Assembly (NCBI RefSeq): GCF_900105685.1
Contig: NZ_LT629781.1
Location: forward strand, 1,364,001-1,428,000
Length of the DNA stretch: 64,000 nt
Source of the DNA: Verrucomicrobium sp. GAS474
Lineage (GTDB): Bacteria > Verrucomicrobiota > Verrucomicrobiia > Methylacidiphilales > GAS474
Direction of reading: 5' to 3'
The translations under genes were made by a program, and so were the position numbers. Under the pieces are notes generated by a model. It saw nothing but the letters and a program-made list of their open reading frames with translations, was not told where the DNA came from and searched no databases. Positions 33,500 through 42,496 of this stretch are shown here, in pieces (the stretch's first letter is position 1; each line of letters starts with the position of its first letter).

Positions 33500-35528
33500 A
33501 GATCCTTTCGTTCATCGGCTTCCGTTCCGGGTTCAAAAAGCGGGAGTGGGCCGCGAAGAACGCCTCGAGTTCGTCCGCGACGGCCAGGAGGCGGTCCCAG
33601 GCTCCGGGGTTTTCCGTCGGCGGCGTCATGGCGGCCAAGGCGGCGGTTGTCCTCCGGATGGCGGGAGAGACGGCCTCGGGTTCGGCCGCGATGTCGGCGA
33701 CGGCGCGCAGGAGGGAGCGCCCGAGCGTTGCCGCCCGCTCGGGCAACGCGCCCTCGCGGAGGAGGTGGCGCAGCCGCAGCACCTCGTTGCCCGCGTGAAC
33801 CGTCGCCAGGCCGCCCTCGTACCATTCGCGGGCCTGGCTCCCCCGGATCGCCGAGGGGTTTGCGGGATCGCAAAGGCGATAGACCCGGTCGAAGTTCCGC
33901 GTCTGCCACTCGGAGTGGGCGGGGATCGGTTCCTGCTCCGCCATTTCCTTCAGGCCGCTCCGCATGCGGGAAACCACGTGGCGGCGGGCGCGCCGCGGGT
34001 CGGGCGGCATGAAGAGCCGGAAGGCCAGGGTGGCGACGAGCGCCCCGGTCAGGATGGCGAGCGCGCTGTTGAAGAAGGCCGCCGGGTTGAACGTCATCGC
34101 ATTGGACGGCTCCCCGACGAGGAAGAAGAAGATGCCGTAGGCCAGGCCGAAGGCGGTGCGGCGGGGGTTGAGCTGGATCATCGCGGCGGGGATCAGGAAG
34201 AGCGCCTCCGAGGCGGCGAAGAGGGCGAAGTCGCCGGTCCCCGCGAGGAAGTGATAGGTGCAGAGGTAGGCCGCTCCGATGCCGCAGGCGGCCCCCTTCA
34301 TGAAATTCAGCGCCGCCGCCTCGGGATAGGGGGCCGAGACGAAGATGCTGCAGACCATGACGATCGGAATGATCAGGAAGGGCCCCGCCGACCATTGGCT
34401 CCCGATCCAAAAGGCCCCGGCGAGAAGGACGGCGAGGAAGGAGCGCGCGCCGTTGATCGCGGCGGCCTGGCGGTCGCGGTGGAAGTGGAGGCGGAAAGCC
34501 CGATCCGAAGGGGGAGCCGATCGCGATTCGTCCTGGAGGGCGAGGCAGAGGGTCAGCGCCCGTTCCAGGTGGGCGGCGAGGTCGGCCAAGCGGTCGTCGA
34601 TCCGGGGGGAGGAGGTCGCCCTCGCCGCCTCGCGCACCCGCCGGTGATAGGCGCGGGTCTTCTCGAGGAGCTCGGCCTCCTTCCCCGCCGCCATCATCGC
34701 GGGCACCTGATCGAGCAGCGCCATCCCTTCGCGGTAGAGGGCGATGCTCCCGGCATCCCGGCCCAGGCCGACGCGGCCCAGGTATTCCTCCAGCGCCCGC
34801 TTCGCGGTGAGGACCGCGAAGAGGTCGGCCACGAGGCGGCGGGCCGGGCCGGCGCTCTGCCGCCCGCGCGCCGATTCCTGCGCGGCGAACTCGATCACGG
34901 GCTCGAGTCCGACCAGCGATCCGGCCAGCGACGGTCCCAGGGCGAAGCGGTCGGCCAACGCGCCTTCCAGCGGAAAGGCGGCGCGGCGGGCCGTGTCGGA
35001 GATCGCCTGGCGGAGCGATTGGATGAGCGCGGCCTGGGCCCGCCGGGGGGCGAAGAGAGTCGTCACCAGGAGGGAGCAGGCGATCCCGATGAGGGTCGCC
35101 GCACCCCGGGCCATCGCGATATCGAAGACCTTCTCCGGCGCGTGATAGGCCCCCAGACCGACCAGGGCCGTCATGAACCCGGCCGAGACGCCGGCAAAGC
35201 CGCGGAAGCGGGTGAGCAGCGAGGCGGCGACGGTGCAGGCGCCGACCCAGAGCGCCAACGCCACGATGAAGAGTTCGGGCGTCTGGGAGAAGAGGGCGAT
35301 CAGGACTATCCCCATGAGGGCCCCGATCACGACGCCGACCATCCGGTAGAACCCCTTCGAGATCGCCATGCCCGGTGCGGGCTGGATCACCTGCCAGACC
35401 GTCAGGGCCGCCCACAGCGGCTCGTCGATCTGCAGCAGGAACGCCAGATAAAGCGCGAGGACGCAGGCCAGCCAGCTGCGGAGCCCGAAGGCGAACGCCT
35501 CGCGTCGTGCTGGAGTGAGGTGGATCAT
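33489..35528 (-). CDS. FUSC-family inner-membrane efflux protein (AaeB-like)
   Basis: The 679-residue protein has two sets of about five or six membrane helices (residues 10-165 and 360-510), each followed by a soluble helical domain, as in AaeB and other fusaric-acid-resistance proteins. The first block begins RREAFAFGLRSWLACVLALY and contains EPLWAALTVWQVIQPAPGMA. It would export aromatic acids with the AaeX-like and AaeA-like proteins encoded downstream. The ATG at 35528 (MIHLTPARREAFAF) is the natural family start. A longer in-frame reading runs antisense over the aldo/keto reductase gene and is rejected. Confidence 0.88.
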   Translation of the reverse strand: MIHLTPARREAFAFGLRSWLACVLALYLAFLLQIDEPLWAALTVWQVIQPAPGMAISKGFYRMVGVVIGALMGIVLIALFSQTPELFIVALALWVGACTVAASLLTRFRGFAGVSAGFMTALVGLGAYHAPEKVFDIAMARGAATLIGIACSLLVTTLFAPRRAQAALIQSLRQAISDTARRAAFPLEGALADRFALGPSLAGSLVGLEPVIEFAAQESARGRQSAGPARRLVADLFAVLTAKRALEEYLGRVGLGRDAGSIALYREGMALLDQVPAMMAAGKEAELLEKTRAYHRRVREAARATSSPRIDDRLADLAAHLERALTLCLALQDESRSAPPSDRAFRLHFHRDRQAAAINGARSFLAVLLAGAFWIGSQWSAGPFLIIPIVMVCSIFVSAPYPEAAALNFMKGAACGIGAAYLCTYHFLAGTGDFALFAASEALFLIPAAMIQLNPRRTAFGLAYGIFFFLVGEPSNAMTFNPAAFFNSALAILTGALVATLAFRLFMPPDPRRARRHVVSRMRSGLKEMAEQEPIPAHSEWQTRNFDRVYRLCDPANPSAIRGSQAREWYEGGLATVHAGNEVLRLRHLLREGALPERAATLGRSLLRAVADIAAEPEAVSPAIRRTTAALAAMTPPTENPGAWDRLLAVADELEAFFAAHSRFLNPERKPMNERIYGT

Positions 35529-35557
35529 GGCCGTTCCGTTCGGATCGTTCGCGGCGC

Positions 35558-36514
35558 TCAGCGGCCCCGGGCGATGAAGCCGGGAACGCCGGTCTCCACC
35601 ACCGAGTTGAGGCGGATCCGCGTCGGAATCGCGTCGATCTCGTCGAGCGCCGATTGGGGAAGGGGGAGGAGCGCGCGGCTCTCGCGGGCCCGTGCGGGGC
35701 TCTTCGGGGTGGTGAGGATCGCCGTGCCGCGCTGGATGCCCCAGGCGAGGAGGACCTGGGCGGGGGTCAGCCAATACTCCCGGGCGAGGGCGACGATCAC
35801 CGGGTCGTCGAGGGGGCCGGGCCGGATGCCGTGGCCGAGGGGCGCAAAGGCGAGGAAGACGATCCCCTTCGCATGGCAGAATTCGAGCAGCTCCGTCTGG
35901 GGCAAATAGGGGTGGGACTCGACCTGGATCACGGCGGGCTTGATCCGCGCGGCCTCGTAGAGGGGAATCAGCGTTTCGAGGGTGACGTCGGAGAGGCCGA
36001 TCGCCCGGCACTTGCCCTGATCGACGAGGCGTTCCATCGCCCGCCAAGTTTCGAGAAGGGTGACGCCGTCGTCGTAGACGATCCTGCCCTCTTCGTCGCG
36101 CGGGTCCATCTCGGCTCCGGGCGCGAAGGCGAACGGCGTGTGGGCCAGATAGAGGTCGATGTAATCGACCCCCAGCCGGGCACAGCTGGCATCGAACGCC
36201 GGTTCGACCCGCTCGGGCCGGTGATTGGTATTCCACAGCTTCGTGGTGAGGAAGACCTCCTCGCGGGTCATTGCCCCGCTCTCGAACCCGGCCCGGAGCG
36301 CCTCGCCGACCTCGCGCTCGTTCCGGTACCGTTCGGCGCAGTCGAGGTGGCGGAATCCGGCCCGCAAGGCATCGGCGGTCGCCCGCCGGGTCTCGGCGGG
36401 GCCGACGATCAGCGTCCCGAAGCCGAGGGCGGGGATCGCCCCGGCCCCCGAGGCGAGGGGGAGTGTGGCGAGGCGGAGGTCGATGGGGGGTTCCCATGTC
36501 GGATCGATGTTCAT
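35558..36514 (-). CDS. Aldo/keto reductase
   Basis: The 318-residue NADPH-dependent oxidoreductase has GFRHLDCAERYRNEREVGEAL with the catalytic Asp and Tyr, FLTTKLWNTNHRPERV with the Lys, YIDLYLAHTPFAF with the His, and AIGLSDVTLETL. The C-terminal TTPKSPARARESRA binds the cofactor phosphate. The start at 36514 has AAGGAATT just upstream. It reduces aldehydes or ketones; the substrate is unknown. It lies 29 nt upstream of the FUSC pump gene, so an aromatic aldehyde or acid detoxification operon is plausible. Confidence 0.9.
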   Translation of the reverse strand: MNIDPTWEPPIDLRLATLPLASGAGAIPALGFGTLIVGPAETRRATADALRAGFRHLDCAERYRNEREVGEALRAGFESGAMTREEVFLTTKLWNTNHRPERVEPAFDASCARLGVDYIDLYLAHTPFAFAPGAEMDPRDEEGRIVYDDGVTLLETWRAMERLVDQGKCRAIGLSDVTLETLIPLYEAARIKPAVIQVESHPYLPQTELLEFCHAKGIVFLAFAPLGHGIRPGPLDDPVIVALAREYWLTPAQVLLAWGIQRGTAILTTPKSPARARESRALLPLPQSALDEIDAIPTRIRLNSVVETGVPGFIARGR

Positions 36515-36579
36515 GAATTCCTTGATGCGGGGTTTGAAGAGGAGCGGCGGCCAGGGGTCCATCGGTTTGATCCCCGGCG

Positions 36580-37230
36580 CTATTCGCGCCAGGCCGAGTT
36601 CAGGATGATGCTGCAGAAGTTGGCCCGCTTGAACGCGGGGTCGTGGAGGGCGAGGACATCGTCGTTCACGGTGCCGAACGTCGTTTCGGGCTTGTGGCGG
36701 AAGCCTTCGTTGAAGGCGTGGATGATCTGTTCCTTGAAGTGGTCGCCCCGGGGATGGGCGGCGACGACGGCCTCCCGCTGCGCGTCGGGGACGTCGAGGT
36801 AGCCGAGGCCGAGGACATCCATCTCGACCCCGGCGGTGACGAGGGCGACCTCCGGTTTCTTGTGCTTCGGAATGCCCGGCGTGGTGTGGAGGGCGATGGC
36901 GTCCCAGACGATGTCGATCAGGGGCTGGTCGATCCCGTGCCGCCGCAGGAAGTCCTGGGCCGCGTTCGCCCCGTCGACCTCGAACCGCTCGGTCCCGCTG
37001 CGATACTGCGGGGTCAGCCCGATGTCGTGGAACATCGCGCCGATGTAGAGGAGCTCCGGATGGAACTTCAGCTTCCGGCGGGCCCCGGCGAGGGCCCCCC
37101 AGAGGTAGACCCGGGTCGAGTGGTGGAAGAGGAGGGGCGACTCGGTGTCGCGGACCAGTTCGGTGGCCTCGCGGGCCAGTTTGCTGTCGGGGATGCGGAT
37201 GCCGGCGATCGAGGTGGTGCTGATGCTCAT
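36580..37230 (-). CDS. HD-domain hydrolase (cyanamide-hydratase-like)
   Basis: The 216-residue protein has an HD fold with LLFHHSTRVYLWGAL (first His), IGAMFHDIGLTP (HD pair), AIALHTTPGIPKHKKPE and VTAGVEMDVLG. This order is common in proteins annotated as HD-domain or cyanamide-hydratase-like hydrolases. Metal ligands appear complete. The substrate is unknown. A 17-nt palindrome abuts the ATG, and a GlxA-type regulator is encoded just upstream on the same strand. Confidence 0.82.
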   Translation of the reverse strand: MSISTTSIAGIRIPDSKLAREATELVRDTESPLLFHHSTRVYLWGALAGARRKLKFHPELLYIGAMFHDIGLTPQYRSGTERFEVDGANAAQDFLRRHGIDQPLIDIVWDAIALHTTPGIPKHKKPEVALVTAGVEMDVLGLGYLDVPDAQREAVVAAHPRGDHFKEQIIHAFNEGFRHKPETTFGTVNDDVLALHDPAFKRANFCSIILNSAWRE

Positions 37231-37247
37231 GGGACCATCATGGTCCC
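37231..37247. promoter_or_regulatory. 17-nt palindrome abutting the HD gene start
   Basis: GGGACCATCATGGTCCC has perfect 8-bp arms around one base. It lies directly before the ATG of the HD-domain gene, where the ribosome-binding region would be. It could be an operator for the upstream GlxA-type regulator or an mRNA hairpin controlling translation. Confidence 0.4.
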
Positions 37248-37295
37248 GCCCCCGGTCGATCCCCTATGCCATCGTGCCGACGATTCGTGCCATGC

Positions 37296-38294
37296 CTATT
37301 TGCCGATCCCGGAGGAACGGAACCGGCTGCGGTATTCGCCGGGCGTGGCGTGGAGCGAGCGGACGAAGGCGCGGCCCATCGTGTCGGCGCACTTGAAGCC
37401 GCAGCGCCCGGCGATCTCGTCGAGGCTCTGCGTCGTCCGCTCGAGGTGGCGGCGCGCGGCCTCGATCCGCAGTTCCTCGACGTAGCGGGCGACCGGCTTG
37501 CCCGCCTCCCCGGCGAAGACGCGCTGGAAGTTGCGCGGGCTCATCGCCACGCGCCGGGCCAGGGCCTCGACGGAGAGATCGGCGGAGAGATGCTCCGCCA
37601 TCCAGACGCGGAGCTCATGAAGAGGCTTGCTCTCCGTCTTCTGCGCGGCGAGGGAGACGCTGAACTGGGCCTGGTTCCCGGGCCGCTTCAGGAAGACGAC
37701 CATCATCCGGGCGACGTCGAGGGCGAGGGCTGCCCCGTGGTCCTCCTCGAGAAGGGCGAGCGAAAGATCGATCCCCGAGGTGACGCCCGCCGAGGTGTAG
37801 TAGTTGCCGTCCTGGATCCAGATCGGCTCGGGGTCGACGCCGACCTTCGGGTAACGCTTCGCCAGGTCGGCGGCGAAGGCCCAGTGGGTCGCCGCCCGCT
37901 TCCCGTCGAGGAGCCCGGCCTGGGCCAGCAGGAAGGTGCCGGTGCAGATCGACCCGACGCGGCGGCTGCGCGAAGCCGCCTTCCGCAGCCAGGCGATCGC
38001 GGCGGGGGCGGCCTTCCGTTCCTCCACGCCCCGTCCGCCGGGGACGAGGAGGGTGTCGATCTCCCCCCGGAAGGCGCGGTAATCGCCGTCGCACGAGAGG
38101 GAGAGGCCGAACATCCCCGCGATCCGTTTCCCCCGGACCGGCTCGGCGGCGATCACCTTGAGTTCGTAGAGGGGTTTCCCGCCCGCGAGCTGGTTGGCCG
38201 TCGCGAAGACGTCGATCGCCCCGATCAGGTCGATCTCCCGGACGGGGGGAAGACCGAAGAAGACGATCCGCTTGGTTCCGGAGGAGACGGCCAT
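37296..38294 (-). CDS. GlxA-type AraC-family regulator with DJ-1/PfpI domain
   Basis: The 332-residue protein joins a DJ-1/PfpI-like sensor domain (about 1-190, with VGSICTGTFLLAQAGLLDGKR) to an AraC-type DNA-binding domain (215-330). The latter contains LARRVAMSPRNFQRVFAGEA and IAGRCGFKCADTMGRAFVRS. Many such regulators activate neighbouring amidohydrolase or detoxification genes; the effector is usually unknown. It is upstream of the HD-domain and aldo/keto reductase-efflux genes on the same strand and may regulate them. Confidence 0.9.
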   Translation of the reverse strand: MAVSSGTKRIVFFGLPPVREIDLIGAIDVFATANQLAGGKPLYELKVIAAEPVRGKRIAGMFGLSLSCDGDYRAFRGEIDTLLVPGGRGVEERKAAPAAIAWLRKAASRSRRVGSICTGTFLLAQAGLLDGKRAATHWAFAADLAKRYPKVGVDPEPIWIQDGNYYTSAGVTSGIDLSLALLEEDHGAALALDVARMMVVFLKRPGNQAQFSVSLAAQKTESKPLHELRVWMAEHLSADLSVEALARRVAMSPRNFQRVFAGEAGKPVARYVEELRIEAARRHLERTTQSLDEIAGRCGFKCADTMGRAFVRSLHATPGEYRSRFRSSGIGK

Positions 38295-38424
38295 GCCGCT
38301 AGGATCGGAGCCCGGCCGGAAACGTCAAGCGCCCCGGCGCAGAATCGCCGCGCATCCGGCGCAGCCGTTCGGGGTGTCGCAGTTTCTCGGCAGGAAGTGT
38401 CTTCCAACAGGGCCGCCCGCGGGA

Positions 38425-39621
38425 TCAGGAGTAAAAGGTCGGCTTCGGATGGGTGCCGAGGAGGGCATGGACGCCGAGTTCCCGGACCTTGTAGTCGATC
38501 GGGTCGTGGAGGGTGTGGAGGCGGGCGTTGCGCCAGAAGCGGTCGAGGCGGGCGGCGTGGACGGCGGCCTTGGCTCCGACGAGGTCGAAGATTTTGGAGG
38601 GGATGTCGAGAGCGGCGCGGGTCGTGGCGATCTTGGCGGCGGCGATGTCGAGGGCGGCTTCGCCCCGTTCCGCTTCGGTGAGGTTTTCTCCCTTTTCCCA
38701 GGTGTGCCGGAGGGAGCGGGCGGCGGCTTCGGCGAGGAGGGCCGCCGAGCGGAGGGCGAGGGCGATCTCGCCGTGGCGGGCCAGGAGATAGGGGTCGTCC
38801 TGGGGGCGCTCGACGCCGGAGGCGAGCCAGGGGCGCGTCGCCGCCGAGGCGAGGGGGAGGGCTTCGGCGAAGGCGCCCTCGGCGAGGCCGAGGTAGACGT
38901 GGACGAGGATCGATTGGGCGAGGAGGGGACGCAGGGTGGCGCGGATGTCGCCGAGGGGGCCGGGGGTGCGGAGGATCTCGTCGTCGCGGAGGAGGACGTT
39001 CTCGAAGAGGACGGCGCCGCTGTCGGTCTGGCGCTGGCCGAAGGCGTCCCAGTCGGCGAGGACGCGGACGCCGTCGCGGCGCTCGGCCAGGGGAAGGACG
39101 CCGACGAGGAGCTTGCCCCCGTGGGCCTCGTCGGAGGCGGAGACAACGAGAGCGTCGGCGTCGACGGAGCCGGAGCTGAAGCTCTTCCTGCCGTTGATCC
39201 TGCGTCCGCCTTCGGTCGCCGAGGCGAGGGTGCCGGGATCGAGCGGGTTGAGGGCGTTGCCCCAGAACCAGCGGCCCTCGACGGTGCGGCGGAAGAACGA
39301 CTCCTGCTGGGCCTCGCTGCCGAAGAGGGCGACGGTGGCGAGGAGGAGGTGCTGGAAGCCGAAGAGGTGGGCGAGGGAGCCGTCGACGGCGGCGAAGCGG
39401 CGGACGTGGCCGAGGATCTCGGGCCACGGGGCTCCCTGTCCGCCGAGGGCCTCGGGGATGGCGAGGGTGAGGAGGCCGCTGGCGCGGAGGAGATCGCGCT
39501 CCGCCTGGGCGGTGCCGCCGAGGCGGTCGCGCTCGGCGGCGGTCCGGGCGAAGGTTTCGGCGAGGGCGCCGACGGCGGCGGAGCGGGTCTCGGCGGTCGA
39601 GAGGGGAGGGAGTCGGCTCAT
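38425..39621 (-). CDS. Acyl-CoA dehydrogenase-fold oxidoreductase, SfnB/DszC-like
   Basis: The 398-residue protein has the acyl-CoA dehydrogenase fold: LLTLAIPEALGGQGAPWPEI, GSLAHLFGFQHLLLATVALF, and the C-terminal HTLHDPIDYKVRELG. The last segment is typical of the SfnB/DszC branch, which uses reduced flavin to act on sulfur compounds such as sulfones. SfnB-type proteins belong to sulfur-starvation regulons. It ends the sulfonate operon, 18 nt after ssuD. The probable substrate is an organosulfur compound; no CoA ester is implied. Confidence 0.82.
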   Translation of the reverse strand: MSRLPPLSTAETRSAAVGALAETFARTAAERDRLGGTAQAERDLLRASGLLTLAIPEALGGQGAPWPEILGHVRRFAAVDGSLAHLFGFQHLLLATVALFGSEAQQESFFRRTVEGRWFWGNALNPLDPGTLASATEGGRRINGRKSFSSGSVDADALVVSASDEAHGGKLLVGVLPLAERRDGVRVLADWDAFGQRQTDSGAVLFENVLLRDDEILRTPGPLGDIRATLRPLLAQSILVHVYLGLAEGAFAEALPLASAATRPWLASGVERPQDDPYLLARHGEIALALRSAALLAEAAARSLRHTWEKGENLTEAERGEAALDIAAAKIATTRAALDIPSKIFDLVGAKAAVHAARLDRFWRNARLHTLHDPIDYKVRELGVHALLGTHPKPTFYS

Positions 39622-39639
39622 GGAGGGGTCATGGGCGGG

Positions 39640-40818
39640 TCAGCTCGCGCTCGCCAGCTTCCGGCTGGTCGAGGCGGCGAAGGGGATTTCGTTCGGGACG
39701 CAGGAGGCGGCGGCGGGGCCTTGCGGGTGGCTCCAGAGGCCTTCCTTTTGGAGGAGGGGCAGGACGCCCTCGGCGAACCAGTAGGCTTCTTCGAGGTGGG
39801 GGACGCCGGAGAGGACGAATTCCTCGATGCCGAGCGCGGCGTAGGCCTTGATCTTCGCGGCGATCTCGGCGTGGCTCCCGACGAGGGCGGTCCCGCAGCC
39901 GCCCCGGACGAGGCCGAAGCCGGCCCAGAGGTTCGGCTCGATCTCGAGGTTGGCGGTCGAGCCGTTGTGGAGGGCGAGCATCCGTCTCTGCCCTTCGCCC
40001 TCGCTCCGGGCGAGGCCCGCCTGGACCTGGCGGATCGTCTCGGGATCGATGGCGGAGAGGAGGCGGCTCGCCTCGGCCCAGGCGGCTTCCGGGGTGTCCC
40101 GGCTGATGACGTGGAGGCGGATGCCGAAGCGGACGCGGCGACCCTCGGCGGCGGCGAGGCCGCGGATCCACTCGATCTTCTTCGCGACGGCGGGAGTCGG
40201 CTCGCCCCAGGTGAGGTAGCTGTCGATGTGGCGGGCGGTGACGGGACCGGCCCCGGCGGAGGAGCCGCCGATGTAGAGGGGCGGGATGACGTCGGGCCGG
40301 TAGGGGAGGGTGGCGTTCTCGACCTGGTAGAACCGGCCCTGGAAGTTCACGTCGGGCCGCTCCCACAGGGCGCGGACGATCTGGAGGAATTCGTCGGCCC
40401 GCTCGTAACGTTCCGATTTGTCGGAGAAGTCGGCATAGGCGCGCTGCTCGACGGGCTCCCCGCCGACGACGACGTTGAGGAGGAGGCGGTTGTCCGAGTG
40501 GCGCTGGAAGGTGGCGGCCATCTGCGCGGCGAGGGTGGGGGAGATGAGGCCGGGGCGGACGGCGACGAGGAATTTGAAGGTCTTGGTGACCGAGGCGAGC
40601 ATGGCGTCGACGATGAAGGCGTCCTCGCACCAGGCCCCGGTGGGGGTGAGGGCGCCGACGTAGCCGAGCTGCTCGGCGCTCCGGGCGATCTGGCCGAGGT
40701 AGTCGAGGTTGGCCGGACGCGCTCCTCCGGCGACTCCGGCGGGGAGGCCGTGGCCGCCGCCGACGATGTAACGGCTGTCCCCGTAGGTGGGGAGGAACCA
40801 ATGGAATTGAAGGCTCAT
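39640..40818 (-). CDS. ssuD: FMNH2-dependent alkanesulfonate monooxygenase
   Basis: The 392-residue luciferase-like flavin monooxygenase has FHWFLPTYGDSRYIVGG, LDYLGQIARSAEQLGYVGAL, WCEDAFIVDAMLA, LVAVRPGLISPTLAAQMAAT, LLLNVVVGGEPVEQ and YADFSDKSERYERADEFL, all typical of SsuD. It cleaves alkanesulfonates to aldehyde and sulfite using FMNH2. No SsuE-type flavin reductase gene is in the operon, so the flavin supply must come from elsewhere or from the redox genes at the operon start. Confidence 0.93.
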   Translation of the reverse strand: MSLQFHWFLPTYGDSRYIVGGGHGLPAGVAGGARPANLDYLGQIARSAEQLGYVGALTPTGAWCEDAFIVDAMLASVTKTFKFLVAVRPGLISPTLAAQMAATFQRHSDNRLLLNVVVGGEPVEQRAYADFSDKSERYERADEFLQIVRALWERPDVNFQGRFYQVENATLPYRPDVIPPLYIGGSSAGAGPVTARHIDSYLTWGEPTPAVAKKIEWIRGLAAAEGRRVRFGIRLHVISRDTPEAAWAEASRLLSAIDPETIRQVQAGLARSEGEGQRRMLALHNGSTANLEIEPNLWAGFGLVRGGCGTALVGSHAEIAAKIKAYAALGIEEFVLSGVPHLEEAYWFAEGVLPLLQKEGLWSHPQGPAAASCVPNEIPFAASTSRKLASAS

Positions 40819-40842
40819 GGTGGTGGTGTGGGTGGTGGAAAT

Positions 40843-41730
40843 CTAGCGGGTGCGGCGCTTCTCCGATTGGACGGAGGCATGCCAGGAGGCGAAGCGGCGC
40901 TCGATGGCGCGGGCGACGCTGTCCGAGGCTTTGCCGAGGAGGGCGTAGAGGCCGATGCTGACGAGGACGATGTCGGTTCTCACCATTTCCCGGGCGTCCA
41001 TGGCGAGGTAGCCGATGCCGGAGGTGGCGGAGAGGGTTTCCGAGACGACGAGGAAGAGCCACATGTATCCGAGGGCGTAGCGGACGCCGAGGAGGATCGA
41101 GGGGAGGGCGCCCCGCAGGAGGACGTCGCGCAGGAGGGAGGCGCGGGTCGCCCCGTAGACCCCGGCCATCTCGACGAGGGCGGGATCGACGGAGCGGATG
41201 CCGTGGCAGGTGTTCAGATAGAGCGGGAAGAAGACGCTGACGGCGACGAGGAAGACCTTCGCGGTCTCGCCGACGCCGAACCAGATGATGACGAGGGGGA
41301 CGAGGGCGAGGAGGGGGATGTTCCGCACCATCTGGAGCGGCGTGTCGAGGAGGACCTCGGCGGAGCGGAAGAAGCCGGAGGCGATGCCGAGGGCGAAGCC
41401 GACGGAGGCCCCGATCGCAAATCCGGCGAAGGCGCGGAGGGAGCTGACGAGAATGTCGTTCCCCAGCTCGCCCGAGAGGGTCAGCGTCCAGGCCGACGCG
41501 AGGACGGCGCTGGGGGGCGGGAGGAGGCGCGAGGAGATGAGGCCGGCGCGGGCGAGGATCTCCCACGCGACGAGGACGAGGGCGGGGAGGGTCCAGGCGG
41601 TCCAGCGGCTCCACGCGGGGTCGTGGAAAAAGCGCGAGAACGCGAAGGGGGCGCGGCGGGGTTGTTCCTCGCGCGACGGCGGCGAGGAAGCCAGGGCGAC
41701 CGGGGCGGCAAGGTCAAATGAGAGGGACAT
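40843..41730 (-). CDS. Sulfonate ABC transporter permease (SsuC-like)
   Basis: The 295-residue permease has about six membrane segments and the cytoplasmic EAA-loop region FVEMAGVYGATRASLLRDVL-like (about residues 180-205). MVRNIPLLALVPLVIIWFGV resembles the SsuC/TauC/NrtB class. It is the second of two permease genes in the operon, overlapping the ATPase gene by 17 nt. The two permeases may form a heterodimer or belong to separate importers sharing one ATPase. Confidence 0.88.
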   Translation of the reverse strand: MSLSFDLAAPVALASSPPSREEQPRRAPFAFSRFFHDPAWSRWTAWTLPALVLVAWEILARAGLISSRLLPPPSAVLASAWTLTLSGELGNDILVSSLRAFAGFAIGASVGFALGIASGFFRSAEVLLDTPLQMVRNIPLLALVPLVIIWFGVGETAKVFLVAVSVFFPLYLNTCHGIRSVDPALVEMAGVYGATRASLLRDVLLRGALPSILLGVRYALGYMWLFLVVSETLSATSGIGYLAMDAREMVRTDIVLVSIGLYALLGKASDSVARAIERRFASWHASVQSEKRRTR

Positions 41731-42490
41731 GGTCGGCGAAGGGATGGACCTCGGCGAGGCCGAGGTCGGCGAGGAGCCGCTCCTTCCAATGCTGGAAGGA
41801 GGCGTCGGTCCGGACGCGGGGGCGGGGGAGGGCGATGCGGTAGTCGGCGACGATCTCGCCGGGGCTGCCGCTGAGGACGAGGATGCGGCTGGCGAAGAGG
41901 AGCGCCTCGTCGATGTCGTGGGTGACGAGGAGGAGGGTCCGCCCCGTTCCCTCCCAGAGGGTGAGGAAGTGGTTCTGGAGGCGGAGCCGGTTCAGGGCGT
42001 CGAGGGCGCTGAAGGGCTCGTCGAGGAGGACGAGGGAGGGGCGGGAGACGAGGGCGCGGGCGATGCCGACGCGCTGGGCCATGCCGCCGGAGAGTTCCTT
42101 CGGCATCGCCGCGGCGAAGCGGGTGAGGCCGACCCGTTCGAGGACTTCGTCGACGAGGGGTTCCTCCCCGGGCTGCGGTTTCGGCCCGAGGCCGAAGCGG
42201 ACGTTCTGGCGGACGGTGAACCACGGCAGGAGGCGGGGCTCCTGGAAGACGACGCCGATCTCCCCGTGCCGGGGCCGGGTGCGGGTGATTTCGTGGCCGC
42301 GCCAGAGGGCCCTCCCGGTCGAGGGTTCCTCCAGCCCGGCGAGGAGGCGGAGGAGGGTGCTCTTGCCGCAGCCGCTCGGCCCGATGAGGGCGACGATCTC
42401 GCCCTCGTCGATCCGGAGGCTGACGGTGCCGAGGCCGGCGCGGGTGTCGCCGGAGCCGAAGCGGCGGGAGAGGGAATGGAGTTCGAGCAT
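41714..42490 (-). CDS. ssuB: Sulfonate ABC transporter ATPase (SsuB-like)
   Basis: The 258-residue ATPase has Walker A GPSGCGKSTLL, Q-loop VVFQEPRLLPW, signature ELSGGMAQRVGIARAL, Walker B LVLLDEPFSALDAL and switch TLLLVTHDIDEAL. The compact form and HDIDEALLFASRI segment are typical of the SsuB/TauB/NrtD group. It would power import of aliphatic sulfonates. It lies between two permease genes and follows the first by 6 nt. Confidence 0.92.
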   Translation of the reverse strand: MLELHSLSRRFGSGDTRAGLGTVSLRIDEGEIVALIGPSGCGKSTLLRLLAGLEEPSTGRALWRGHEITRTRPRHGEIGVVFQEPRLLPWFTVRQNVRFGLGPKPQPGEEPLVDEVLERVGLTRFAAAMPKELSGGMAQRVGIARALVSRPSLVLLDEPFSALDALNRLRLQNHFLTLWEGTGRTLLLVTHDIDEALLFASRILVLSGSPGEIVADYRIALPRPRVRTDASFQHWKERLLADLGLAEVHPFADHVPLI

Positions 42491-42496
42491 GGCGGA

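Noticed and set aside
33121-35415. Long minus-strand Arg/Pro-rich open frame over the FUSC gene
   Set aside because: It is out of frame with the AaeB-like protein, which has clear membrane helices and a family start, so it is a shadow.
35529-36497. N-terminal extension of the FUSC protein to 36497
   Set aside because: The extension lies over the aldo/keto reductase gene in another frame and is Arg/Pro-rich, while the ATG at 35528 gives the normal family start.
38194-41721. Long plus-strand open frame across the sulfonate genes
   Set aside because: It is antisense to well-recognised SsuC, SsuD and SfnB-like genes and is a Glu/Gly/Ala-rich shadow.
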